A stretch of 64,000 nucleotides of DNA from assembly GCF_002844595.1 (NCBI RefSeq), contig NZ_PJNW01000014.1, positions 179,811 to 243,810 on the forward strand, read 5' to 3'. The translations under genes were made by a program, and so were the position numbers. Under the pieces are notes generated by a model. The model was given only the letters and a program-made list of their open reading frames with translations. It did not search any database and was not told the origin of the DNA. The DNA comes from Pleomorphomonas diazotrophica. GTDB taxonomy: Bacteria; Pseudomonadota; Alphaproteobacteria; Rhizobiales; Pleomorphomonadaceae. Positions 17,348 through 25,141 of the stretch are shown one piece after another. Each line of letters starts with the position of its first letter. Position 1 is the stretch's first letter.

Positions 17348-17732
17348 CCCGAGCAGCCCGCCGTAGTGGCCCTTTAGGGCGGCCGGAGCGCTGTCCCTAG
17401 TGTCTCCACTAATAGCCGCTGTGACACCTCCCCAAGAACCGAGCGGCGCAGGGGGGTGCCACGGTACCCTCGATAAAAATAACAACCCAGAAGCATCCCG
17501 AGAACTCCCTCTCGGTTCAGTTGGTGTGACCCTCAGCCCACGGCGCATAGTCCCTCCACGGCCAGATGTGGACGGCATGGCTGGGCCTGAACGTCCCTGA
17601 CGGGGGATCGGGTGGAATGGCGGGGACATAGCGGTGGCGGAAATCTCTGGCGAAAAAATCCGTGGGGGTACATCGAACTAAGCGGAACCCGAGTTCCCCC
17701 CGTGCCCCCTGCCGTGCCAAGCTGGGCGGATG
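17348..17732. other. Island spacer before the thermonuclease gene
   Basis: About 385 bases with no recognisable gene. A short palindrome, GGCCCTTTAGGGCGGCC, lies near 17368 just after the ParB-like gene. Overlapping small open frames on both strands (17.5-17.9 kb) are Pro- and Arg-rich and look like chance frames. Confidence 0.45.
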
Positions 17733-18239
17733 ATGCCGAGAGACACTCGAAAGGTCCGCCCGCTCCGTTCGAGGAGGTGGGCGCCACGTCGTCGCCGCTC
17801 GAGCCCAGCCGTGTTCGTTGGGGCGCTGACGCGGCTGTGGCTGCGGCCCTGTGGCCCCGCCTGGAACCCCTCCTACCGTCCTCTACGACCGATCAGGCCA
17901 ACCAGTCCGGCCCCGTATAGCCACACCTTCGGCGACTGCGAGACGGCCTCTCAGGCCGCCTGTGTGGTCGATGGGGATATCTTCTGGCTGGAGGGGGTGA
18001 AGGTGCGGATAGCCGACATTGACACACCCGAGTTAAGTCCCTCGAGGTGTGACCGTGAGAAGGAGTTGGGCCTCAAGGCGAAGGCCCGGCTTCGTGAGTT
18101 GCTCAGCGCCGGCCCTTTCACACTGGTGCAGGGCTCAAGGGATGAAGATCGATACGGCCGGAAGCTTCGCATTGTCCGGACCGAGGGTGGAACGTCCATT
18201 GGCGCCACCCTCATTCAGGAAGGCTTAGCCCGCCTCTAG
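17733..18239 (+). CDS. Thermonuclease family protein (SNase-like)
   Basis: About 168 residues. A basic N-terminal part with a possible membrane segment (about 25-42) is followed by an SNase domain (about 72-168): CVVDGDIFWLEGVKVRIADI, then DTPELSPSRCDREKELG, then DEDRYGRKLRIV and EGLARL. The catalytic Arg, Asp and Glu positions of staphylococcal nuclease appear to be kept. These Ca2+-dependent enzymes cut DNA and RNA. The start is uncertain (ATGs at 17730 and 17733). It is a plausible active nuclease, in contrast to the degenerate relative at 56.7 kb. Confidence 0.82.
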   Translation: MPRDTRKVRPLRSRRWAPRRRRSSPAVFVGALTRLWLRPCGPAWNPSYRPLRPIRPTSPAPYSHTFGDCETASQAACVVDGDIFWLEGVKVRIADIDTPELSPSRCDREKELGLKAKARLRELLSAGPFTLVQGSRDEDRYGRKLRIVRTEGGTSIGATLIQEGLARL

Positions 18240-18274
18240 GATGGCTCCCGGCATCCGTGGTGCTCATGACCGCG

Positions 18275-18388
18275 TGTCCGCTGGGGTATAGGATAGCGGA
18301 CAGACGGAAGAGGCCCCAAATGCCTGTCCGCTGGGATTGACTTCGGTCTACGGACATGCGTTCTAACGGACGAAATCTCAGCGGACAG
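18275..18388. repeat. Inverted repeats TGTCCGCT upstream of the serine recombinase
   Basis: The core TGTCCGCT(G) occurs at 18275 and 18325 on the plus strand, and its complement AGCGGACA at 18295 and 18380, making two inverted pairs in about 115 bases just before the recombinase start at 18426. A related CGGACA is at 18350. The layout resembles a multi-site recombination or operator region, where dimers of the serine recombinase could bind. The binding itself is inference. Confidence 0.7.
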
Positions 18389-18425
18389 GCTCCGGCCTGT
18401 TCCTCACTGTGTTCTAGGGTGCTCC

Positions 18426-19061
18426 ATGTCCAAGGTCGTTCTCTATGCTCGCGTCTCTACCAAGGATCAGAACCTCTCCCTTCAGGAGGTCCAAGCCCGA
18501 GCGGCTGGCTTCGAGATAACGGACGTTGTGGCCGACCATGGCGTCTCCGGTGTCTCTACCAAGCTGGCAGAGCGGCCCAACGGGCGCCGTCTGTTCGATA
18601 TGCTCCGGGCCGGGGACACTCTGGTTGTCCGCTGGGTGGACCGGCTTGGGAGGAACTACGAGGATGTGACGGATACCATGCGGGAGTTCATGCGTCGTGG
18701 CGTCATCATCAAGACCGTGATCAATGGCTTCACATTCGACGGTGCCACGAAGGACCCAATGCAAAGGGCTGTCAGGGACTCACTGATTGGCTTTATGGCG
18801 GCCATGGCTCAAGCCGAGGACGAGGTGAGGAAGGAAGCCAGAAGGGGCGCTATCGAGGCAGCTAAGGCGATTGAGGGGAAGTATCTCGGCAGGAAGCCTA
18901 GCTACAGCCGGGAGGGACTAACGACCGTCCTGGACATGCTCAGCCTGAATAAGGGGGCGTCCGAGATAGCCAAGGCGACAGGGCTTAGTCGTCAGGCTGT
19001 TTACAGGATCAAGGAAGACCCGGCCGGGGCTGAGAAGGCGCTGGTCGCATGGGGCTATTGA
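18426..19061 (+). CDS. Serine recombinase (resolvase/invertase family)
   Basis: 211 residues, the normal size for small serine recombinases. The N-terminal catalytic domain shows YARVSTKDQ with the nucleophile Ser10, HGVSGVSTKLAERPNGRRL, and VVRWVDRLGRNYED with the conserved arginines. A long helix (about 110-140) and a C-terminal helix-turn-helix (about 160-200, ASEIAKATGLSRQAVYRIKE) follow. It would resolve or invert DNA at paired sites; the repeats directly upstream are candidates. AGGGTG precedes the ATG. It is a second recombinase in the island, distinct from the integrase. Confidence 0.93.
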   Translation: MSKVVLYARVSTKDQNLSLQEVQARAAGFEITDVVADHGVSGVSTKLAERPNGRRLFDMLRAGDTLVVRWVDRLGRNYEDVTDTMREFMRRGVIIKTVINGFTFDGATKDPMQRAVRDSLIGFMAAMAQAEDEVRKEARRGAIEAAKAIEGKYLGRKPSYSREGLTTVLDMLSLNKGASEIAKATGLSRQAVYRIKEDPAGAEKALVAWGY

Positions 19062-19237
19062 CGGCGCATTGAAGATGACCATGCGTTTACTCCACTAAGG
19101 TTTTTTCAGCCTGTAATGAACCCCGGTTCTGTACGGAACAGTTGATCACCAGTGGAACAGGCTTGCCGCTTCCCGAGTGCTTGTTCAAAGGTGAGTGCAT
19201 CGGAACCCCCAGAGCACAAGCTCTCGCGGAGTGAACT

Positions 19238-20020
19238 ATGGCGGGCTTTGAGAGGTACCAGAAAGACATCTATCGCCTGGCGAACCAGGGCGGTGAATTG
19301 GTCATGGCAATACAACACCAGTTTCTTCCGGAGGCTGGGTTCAACGGACGTCTTTCAGACCAGGATTTGAGCAAGCTTCCAGACTTTGAGTTTGCATATC
19401 AACAGTGGTACTCAGAAGCTCTTGCGCTGATAACTCAGCTTCTTCCTGACAGGACGGAAGATTTCAAGAGCTATTATGCGGCCAAGGGGCCTAGGAAGGA
19501 AATAGTTGCCTCGAACTATACGATCAGCGACGCTCTCAGGGCAGTCACAATCGTATCTTACGGCGAGACTGTCGTTTCTCCAGCCTCCGCCATTCGGCCA
19601 ATGCTTCAGCAGTACAGCATAATTTGTAGCCTTCTGAACCGCTTCCAGTCCACTCTTTACGACATCAAAACACTAGTCCATGCAGACTTGTTGGACGACG
19701 AACTACATGAGGCCGAAGAGCTGAATGCAAAGGGCTATCAGCGGGGCGCTGGTGCAATTGCAGGGGTTGTCCTCGAAGGCCATTTGAACGCGGTTTGTGA
19801 ACGTCACGGGATTTCGCTCCGCAAGAAGGACCCGGCGATTTCAGACTTGAATGACGCACTGAAGACCGGCGGTGTGATCGAAACGGCTACATGGCGGTTC
19901 ATCCAACACTTAGGTGACCTTAGAAATAAGTGCGATCATAAAAAGCAAACGGAGCCGACAAAGGATGAGGTGAACGAGCTGGTGGAGGGCGTACGCAAGA
20001 TCACCAAAACGGTGCTGTAG
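19238..20020 (+). CDS. Hypothetical protein with HEPN-like C-terminal domain
   Basis: 260 residues, mostly helical. The C-terminal half (about 160-260) has GYQRGAGAIAGVVLEGHLNA and then HLGDLRNKCDHKKQTEPTKD. The RNKCDH sequence fits the RX4H motif of HEPN domains, which in many toxins and defence proteins is the RNase active site. The N-terminal half is unrecognised. GGAG lies six bases before the ATG. Base use is visibly more A/T-rich than in the flanking chromosome. The family looks widespread but unnamed. A role in RNA cleavage or phage defence is inference from the motif and the island setting. Confidence 0.6.
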   Translation: MAGFERYQKDIYRLANQGGELVMAIQHQFLPEAGFNGRLSDQDLSKLPDFEFAYQQWYSEALALITQLLPDRTEDFKSYYAAKGPRKEIVASNYTISDALRAVTIVSYGETVVSPASAIRPMLQQYSIICSLLNRFQSTLYDIKTLVHADLLDDELHEAEELNAKGYQRGAGAIAGVVLEGHLNAVCERHGISLRKKDPAISDLNDALKTGGVIETATWRFIQHLGDLRNKCDHKKQTEPTKDEVNELVEGVRKITKTVL

Positions 20021-20074
20021 GCATGCGCCCACCTGTCCCCTCAGGACCCGCAGGCCCGCAATACCGTATAGGGT

Positions 20075-20947
20075 TTACGGCAGTACGCGAGGGGGTATTG
20101 ATTGGTCCGCTTCGAGCTGGGCGCCTAAATCGCGTTCCGTGACCCGACGAACGGCTTCAGCCACAATAAACTGCGAGCGCATGGCTAATGTCATTAGTTC
20201 ACGACGCGACAGTCCGTGATCAGTGTAACGACTGGTGACATAGTTTGGAAATGACGCACACGCGGCGAGAAGCTGGGCGTCCGAACTTCTTGGGCGCTCG
20301 CTGACTAGGGTTTCGGCGGCTTCAACGAGATTGTGAGATAGCTTCCGCACCTGGGGGAGCGTCCAGCCTATACAAACAAGTGCCCCTTTCAACGCGAGTT
20401 CCGACGCTATGCACGCACTTTGCACGGCTGTGTCCAGGTCAAGCCTCCCCTGTAAAGTTCGGACCGTCGCGGCTAATGCGGAGCGTGCATTTGAAAATAA
20501 TCTCGCCGCTTCTCCACGCTGATGGCTAATGTCGTCGATGCCATATGCTATATCTATTACATCACCGGCGCAATAAAGCGCTCCCCAGAACTGATCCCGT
20601 TCCAAATTATAGATTGTCTCAAGCTCTTCTGGTGGGATCTCAATGCACTTTATCGGCTCGATAGAGAATTGACCGAACCCAACGTCTACCCTGACGCTAT
20701 ACATCTGGTCACGGAATGCCACCCCTCCCTCGAATAAGGCAGGGACGCTGAAATCACCTGATGGATACAGTTGGCGATAAAATGTCATTAACGGCGACCA
20801 AATAGTGTTGTCGAAGAGCGGGCCAGAAATGTTGTTAGCCTTCATCCACGCTATGGCGACGTGGAAAGGCCGTTGGTGAAGTGTTAGCCCCGCCTCTGTT
20901 AGTTCACGATCCCGCTCCCGAGTGAACTCGAAGTCGATATCTGGCAT
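20075..20947 (-). CDS. HEPN-domain-like protein
   Basis: About 290 residues. The N-terminal half (1-150) is unrecognised. The C-terminal half (about 165-275) has the helix pattern of HEPN proteins: AVQSACIASELALKGALVCI, then KLSHNLVEAAETL, then FPNYVTSRYTDHGLSRRELM. The combination of E-x-x-LK, SHNL and RY-x-x-H is what HEPN domains show in nucleotidyltransferase-associated or stand-alone forms. The ATG at 20947 is chosen because upstream codons cross the attachment repeat. It converges on the other HEPN-like gene, 54 bases apart. Function is not known. Confidence 0.55.
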   Translation of the reverse strand: MPDIDFEFTRERDRELTEAGLTLHQRPFHVAIAWMKANNISGPLFDNTIWSPLMTFYRQLYPSGDFSVPALFEGGVAFRDQMYSVRVDVGFGQFSIEPIKCIEIPPEELETIYNLERDQFWGALYCAGDVIDIAYGIDDISHQRGEAARLFSNARSALAATVRTLQGRLDLDTAVQSACIASELALKGALVCIGWTLPQVRKLSHNLVEAAETLVSERPRSSDAQLLAACASFPNYVTSRYTDHGLSRRELMTLAMRSQFIVAEAVRRVTERDLGAQLEADQSIPPRVLP

Positions 20948-21068
20948 ATTCCGGCGCCCTTTTTCCAAGCGTAGCTCATTGTAACTGCTACGCCCGACTG
21001 CTACATTTGGCAATCGCTGGGGTGGGTCTAACCGATTGATTTGAATGGCATTGCAAGGCGCCCTTGGT

Positions 21069-21087
21069 TCCGGCCTGGGGCACCAAT
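21069..21087 (+). repeat. Right attachment site
   Basis: Exact copy of the 19 bases at 11797-11815, containing only the 3' part of the tRNA-Leu gene and so not a functional tRNA. It marks the end of the island; normal chromosome with a GntR regulator resumes about 150 bases later. Confidence 0.9.
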
Positions 21088-21237
21088 CTTCCATAACTTG
21101 CGTCTTTTCGGACCGTGCCGGGTACCGGTGGCTATTGTTGGACGGGAACGTGTCTCCTCCATGGCCTCTCGGCTTGTTTCTCTTTCGGACCCGACCTGAT
21201 ACATCGGACCTGCAACTCTCGATCGCTTCGCAGGCCA

Positions 21238-22005
21238 ATGTCCGACATCGCGCTCAGCCAAACGCCCCTTATCCAGTTTCTTCGTGGCGCTCTCGATCGG
21301 CATTCGAGCGGCGTCATCTATCGCGATCTCGCGACGGCGCTCAGGCAGGCCATCACCGAAAATGTGCTGGGCACCGGCGATGTGCTGCCTGGCGAGCGCG
21401 ACCTTGCGGAGGCAATCGACGTATCCCGCACCTCGGTGCGAAAGGCGATTGAGGCACTGGTCGGCGATGGCGTGCTGATTCGGCGCCACGGCGCCCGCAC
21501 GGCCGTTGCCGAGCGCGTCGAAAAGCCGCTATCGGCGCTGACGTCCTTCTCCGAGGATATGCGCTCGCGCGGCATCGAGCCGGGCATGACCTGGATCAGC
21601 CGGGAAGTTGGCCCCGCCTCGCCGGCCGAAATCATGGCCTTGCACCTGTCGGTGGGTGCACGTGTCTGCCGCCTGAAGCGCCTCCGAACCGGTGATGGCA
21701 TGCCAATGGCCATCGAGCATGCGGTGGTGCCGGCCGATGTGCTGGACGATCCGGACGTGGTCACCGGCTCGCTCTACGACGTGCTGGCCGAGCGGCATCG
21801 CCGGCCGGTCAGGGCTTTGCAACGCCTGCGCGCCGCCATCGCCGGAGCGGAAGACGGGCGCCTTCTCCATCTGGACGTTGGCGCGCCGCTGCTGGTCGCC
21901 GAGCGCCGTTGTTTCACGGCCGACGGCACACCTGTGGAGTTCACTCGCACCTATTACTGCGGCGAGCGCTATGACTTTCTGGTTGAGTTGCGTGCACAGG
22001 ACTGA
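21238..22005 (+). CDS. GntR family regulator, HutC/DasR subfamily (UTRA domain)
   Basis: 255 residues: an N-terminal winged helix (about 25-95, with GDVLPGERDLAEAIDVSRTS) and a UTRA effector domain (about 110-250, with PMAIEHAVVPADVLDD and VEFTRTYYCGERYDF). Members of this subfamily (DasR, NagR/YvoA) sense phosphorylated amino sugars. It sits directly upstream of a NanE-NanK fusion and an ABC sugar importer, and the gap to them holds ACTGGT half-sites, so it probably represses that operon until a ManNAc- or GlcNAc-phosphate appears. The ATG at 21238 is chosen because the domain begins shortly after it. Confidence 0.87.
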   Translation: MSDIALSQTPLIQFLRGALDRHSSGVIYRDLATALRQAITENVLGTGDVLPGERDLAEAIDVSRTSVRKAIEALVGDGVLIRRHGARTAVAERVEKPLSALTSFSEDMRSRGIEPGMTWISREVGPASPAEIMALHLSVGARVCRLKRLRTGDGMPMAIEHAVVPADVLDDPDVVTGSLYDVLAERHRRPVRALQRLRAAIAGAEDGRLLHLDVGAPLLVAERRCFTADGTPVEFTRTYYCGERYDFLVELRAQD

Positions 22006-22021
22006 ATGTGATCACTTTGAT

Positions 22022-22073
22022 ACCAGTTGAGCAAATTATAGGCCTTTAGTCCAGACTGGTTGCTAACTGGTCT
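22022..22073. promoter_or_regulatory. Candidate GntR operator region
   Basis: ACCAGT at 22022 and ACTGGT at 22055 and 22066 surround the expected promoter of the NanE-NanK gene. ACTGGTCT at 22066-22073 equals one half of the DasR/NagR operator (ACTGGTCTAGACCAGT). The regulator gene lies immediately upstream, which supports autoregulation and control of the operon. Confidence 0.55.
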
Positions 22074-22117
22074 CTACGCTGCTACCACTATCATCAGTGA
22101 ACAGCAGCGAGGAAACC

Positions 22118-23641
22118 GTGTCCGACTGCCTCCAGCGCTTCGCCTCATCGCTTGTCGTCTCCTGTCAGCCGGTGCCGGAAGGGCCGCTCGACCATCCCGA
22201 TCAGGTGGTCGGCTTCGCACTGGCAGCGTTGGCTTCGGGCGGGCGCGGTCTGCGCATCGAGGGTATCGCCAATCTCAAGGCGGTGAGGGCAGCGACAGAC
22301 GCGCCGATCATCGGCCTCATCAAGCGCGACCTCGATGAATCCCCGGTGCGCATCACTCCCTTCCTTGATGACGTGACCGCGCTGGCCGACGCCGGTGCCG
22401 ACATCATCGCGTTCGACGCGACCGATCGTGTCCGGCCGGTTGCCGTCGCCGATCTCTGCGCGGCCGTTCATTCTCGCGGCAAGCTCGCCATGGCCGACAT
22501 TTCGACCATCGAGGAAGCGAGGGCGGCGGTGGCGCTTGGTGCCGATGTCGTCGGTACGACCATGTCCGGTTATACCGGTGGCCCCGAACCGTCCGATCCC
22601 GACTTTCCGCTGCTCACCGCTGCCGTGCGGCTCGGCCGGCCGGTGATCGCCGAGGGGCGCATCCGCGTGCCGGAACAGGCAGCCGAAGCGATCCGGCTCG
22701 GCGCTCATGGCGTCGTCGTCGGCTCGGCCATCACCCGCCCCGAGCACATCACGCGCTGGTTTGCCGATGCCATTGGTGCCGCCCGTGCGGCATCCGTCCA
22801 GCCGGCGCTGGCTTTCGATCTCGGAGGCACCAAGACGCTGGTCGCGCTGGTCGACGGCGACCACGTCGTCGAGACGCGCGAGCAAACCACTGACAGACAC
22901 CTCGACCCTGACGACTGGTGCGATGCCATCGCCGAGTTGGCGGCTCCGTGGCAGGGGCGCTACGGCGCGGCGGGCGGCGCCGTCACGGGCGTCGTGCATG
23001 ACGGCCGCTGGTCGGCTCTCAATCCTGGCACACTGCCGGTGTCGTCGAACTATCCGCTGGCGGACGCGCTCATGGAGCGCCTCGGCCGACCTGTGGTGCT
23101 GCATAATGACGCCCAGGCGGCCGCATGGGGCGAATATCGCTTCGGCGCAGGCGCCGGCCGGGATCTCCTGTTCGTCACCGTTTCCACGGGTATCGGTGGT
23201 GGCGCGGTGATTGGCGGGCGGTTGCTCACCGGTCGCGGTGGTGTTGCAGGCTCGGTCGGCCTTGTTCAGGAAACAACGGGCGTGCCGCTCGAAACGCTGG
23301 CGAGCGGGAGCTTTCTGGCCGACGCAGCCCTGGCACTTGGTCACGCGGTCGACGCGCCGGCAGTCTTTGCGGCCGCGGCGCGGGGCGAGGCCTGGGCGTC
23401 GGCGGTTCTCGACCGATCGATCGATGTGGTCGCCCGCCTCCTTCAGAACCTGCAACTGCTGTTCGATCCGGCCGTCATGATCGTTGGCGGTGGCGTCGGC
23501 CTCGCTGATGGCTACCGCGCGCGCCTCGAAGCGCGGCTGGCGCATCTGCCGCCACATCTGAAGCCCGAGATCCGCGCCGCGGCTCTCGGAAAAACCGCTG
23601 GCGTGATCGGCGCCGCCGACCTCGCTCGTCGCACATCATAA
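22118..23641 (+). CDS. nanEK: Fused ManNAc-6-P 2-epimerase (NanE) and ROK kinase (NanK)
   Basis: 507 residues in two domains. Residues 1-220 are a NanE TIM barrel, with GLIKRDL and VIAEGRI carrying the expected Lys and Glu. Residues 225-507 are a ROK-family kinase: phosphate-loop motif LAFDLGGTKT and catalytic Asp in LHNDAQAAAWGE. The kinase lacks the usual AGHxGH motif (here AGSVGL) and the zinc-binding Cys loop. The enzyme should phosphorylate ManNAc and convert ManNAc-6-P to GlcNAc-6-P, if the kinase half is active. The GTG at 22118 follows GAGG by five bases. It heads the ABC transporter operon. Confidence 0.87.
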   Translation: MSDCLQRFASSLVVSCQPVPEGPLDHPDQVVGFALAALASGGRGLRIEGIANLKAVRAATDAPIIGLIKRDLDESPVRITPFLDDVTALADAGADIIAFDATDRVRPVAVADLCAAVHSRGKLAMADISTIEEARAAVALGADVVGTTMSGYTGGPEPSDPDFPLLTAAVRLGRPVIAEGRIRVPEQAAEAIRLGAHGVVVGSAITRPEHITRWFADAIGAARAASVQPALAFDLGGTKTLVALVDGDHVVETREQTTDRHLDPDDWCDAIAELAAPWQGRYGAAGGAVTGVVHDGRWSALNPGTLPVSSNYPLADALMERLGRPVVLHNDAQAAAWGEYRFGAGAGRDLLFVTVSTGIGGGAVIGGRLLTGRGGVAGSVGLVQETTGVPLETLASGSFLADAALALGHAVDAPAVFAAAARGEAWASAVLDRSIDVVARLLQNLQLLFDPAVMIVGGGVGLADGYRARLEARLAHLPPHLKPEIRAAALGKTAGVIGAADLARRTS

Positions 23642-23659
23642 AATCCAAGGGGACACAAA

Positions 23660-24979
23660 ATGACGCGACTGAAGACCCTTCTGACCAGCGCCGCCCTGTT
23701 CGCGACGCTTGGGATAACCGGAGCCATGGCCGAGGTGACGGTCCTTGGATGGCCGGGAGGACCGGAGGAAGCCGGCCTGCGCAAGGCGGCAGATGCCTAT
23801 AACGCCACGGCCACTGATGCCGACAAGGTGAAGCTGATCTTCTTCAACCGCGACGGCTTCTTCGACAAGCTGGCCGCCGACCTCGCCGCCGGCTCGACAG
23901 ACTTCGACGTCAATCTTCTCGCCACCTACGCGCTCGGTCGCTATGCGCCGTTCATGGATCCGATCAGCTTGCCGGACGCCTCCAAGACGACCTTCCCCGA
24001 GAAGGTGCTGGCGACCATGCAGTATGATGGGAAGCAGTATGGCATCCCGACCGACCTGTCGCTGCACTTCATGTACTATCGCAGCGATCTCATCGAGAAG
24101 CTGCTGTCCGATGCGGACTGGAAGGCCAAGTATGGCGAGATCTCCGAGAAGTATCTCGGCAAGAAGCTCGACCCCAAAGATCCGGACGCCTGGACCTGGG
24201 ACGACTGGATGGCGACGGCGCTGTTCTTCACCAAATCGATCAACTCCGACAGTCCGACCCGCTACGGTACGGTTCTTCAGATGAAGAACCTCTTGTTCAA
24301 CATGATGGTCTGGCAGTCGACGGCGCGTGCCCAGGGCGGCGACTGGATGAACGACAAGGGTGAGATCATCGTCGACAGCCCCGCCTATCGTACCGCGCTC
24401 GACATCTACAAGAAGCTCTACGACGAGGGCACGTCGCCGAAGGACTCGACCACCTACGAGTTCGCCGAGGCCAATGCCGCTTTCGGCGCCGGCCAGGCCG
24501 CCACGATGGTGCAGTGGAACGCCGCCTTCGGCGATCTCGACAACAAGGAAAAGACGCCCGCCGTCGCAGGCAAGATCGGCACCGTGGCGCCGCCTGCCGG
24601 GCCGGAAGGTCGTTTCACCCATATCCACGGCCTCGGCCTCGGCATCAACAAGGCGTCGAAGAACAAGGAAGGCGCCGTCAAGTTCCTCAACTGGCTCGGC
24701 ACGGCCGACGCCATGGAGATCTATGCCAGGGCCGGCGGTTCGCCGGCGCTCAGCGATCCGGTGGTGGCCAAGGTCAGTGCCGAGCGGCCGGACCTCGTCA
24801 AGCTGGGCCAGTTTGCCGGCGCCTATGGTTTCGTCATGCACGGCGGCACGGCGGCCAAGGCGTTGCAGGTCTACGAGCTGCAGGCCAAGGAGTTCACCGC
24901 CTACTGGGCCGGCGACAAGTCGCTCGATGACGCGCTTGCTGCAGCGAAGGCCGGCATGGCCGAACTCCTGAAGCCGTGA
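23660..24979 (+). CDS. ABC transporter sugar-binding protein (family 1)
   Basis: 439 residues with a signal peptide (cleavage near GAMA, about residue 22) and the two-lobed extracellular solute-binding fold of family 1, with YGIPTDLSLHFMYYRSDL and NKASKNKEGAVKFLNWLG. It delivers the substrate to the two permeases that follow. AAGGGGA precedes the ATG, and it begins 18 bases after the NanE-NanK gene. From that context the ligand may be ManNAc or a related amino sugar, but the sequence does not show it. Confidence 0.9.
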   Translation: MTRLKTLLTSAALFATLGITGAMAEVTVLGWPGGPEEAGLRKAADAYNATATDADKVKLIFFNRDGFFDKLAADLAAGSTDFDVNLLATYALGRYAPFMDPISLPDASKTTFPEKVLATMQYDGKQYGIPTDLSLHFMYYRSDLIEKLLSDADWKAKYGEISEKYLGKKLDPKDPDAWTWDDWMATALFFTKSINSDSPTRYGTVLQMKNLLFNMMVWQSTARAQGGDWMNDKGEIIVDSPAYRTALDIYKKLYDEGTSPKDSTTYEFAEANAAFGAGQAATMVQWNAAFGDLDNKEKTPAVAGKIGTVAPPAGPEGRFTHIHGLGLGINKASKNKEGAVKFLNWLGTADAMEIYARAGGSPALSDPVVAKVSAERPDLVKLGQFAGAYGFVMHGGTAAKALQVYELQAKEFTAYWAGDKSLDDALAAAKAGMAELLKP

Positions 24980-25141
24980 CGATCCGGACGGCGGCTGCCT
25001 GACCGTCGCTGTTCTGCCTGGCGGATTGCGGTAGATTAGTCGAGCCAGCAACGCCGCGCCGTCAGTCCCGCGCGCCGATCCCCCAGCCGGCGCGCGGGTG
25101 CCTTTTCCAACGCTGTCGATCTTCCCGAGGACGAGACCCGT

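Larger units (their letters stand above)
11797..21087 (+). mobile_element. Genomic island integrated at tRNA-Leu(CAA)
   Basis: A segment of about 9.3 kb is bounded by perfect 19-bp direct repeats derived from the tRNA-Leu 3' end, with a tyrosine integrase next to the tRNA. Inside are Rha-type phage regulators, a ParB-N protein, a thermonuclease, a serine recombinase and two HEPN-type proteins. By eye, codon use is more A/T-rich than in the flanking genes, especially at 19.2-21 kb. No phage structural or conjugation genes are seen, so it is a small integrative element, satellite or decayed prophage. Whether it still excises cannot be told. Confidence 0.9.

Noticed and set aside
20948..21238. 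Longer version of the minus-strand HEPN-like gene, starting at 21238
   Set aside because: It would cross the right attachment repeat and chromosomal DNA; the ATG at 20947 starts the plausible protein.
22145..23557. 470-codon open frame opposite the NanE-NanK gene
   Set aside because: Antisense to a well-supported fusion enzyme and without any domain of its own.
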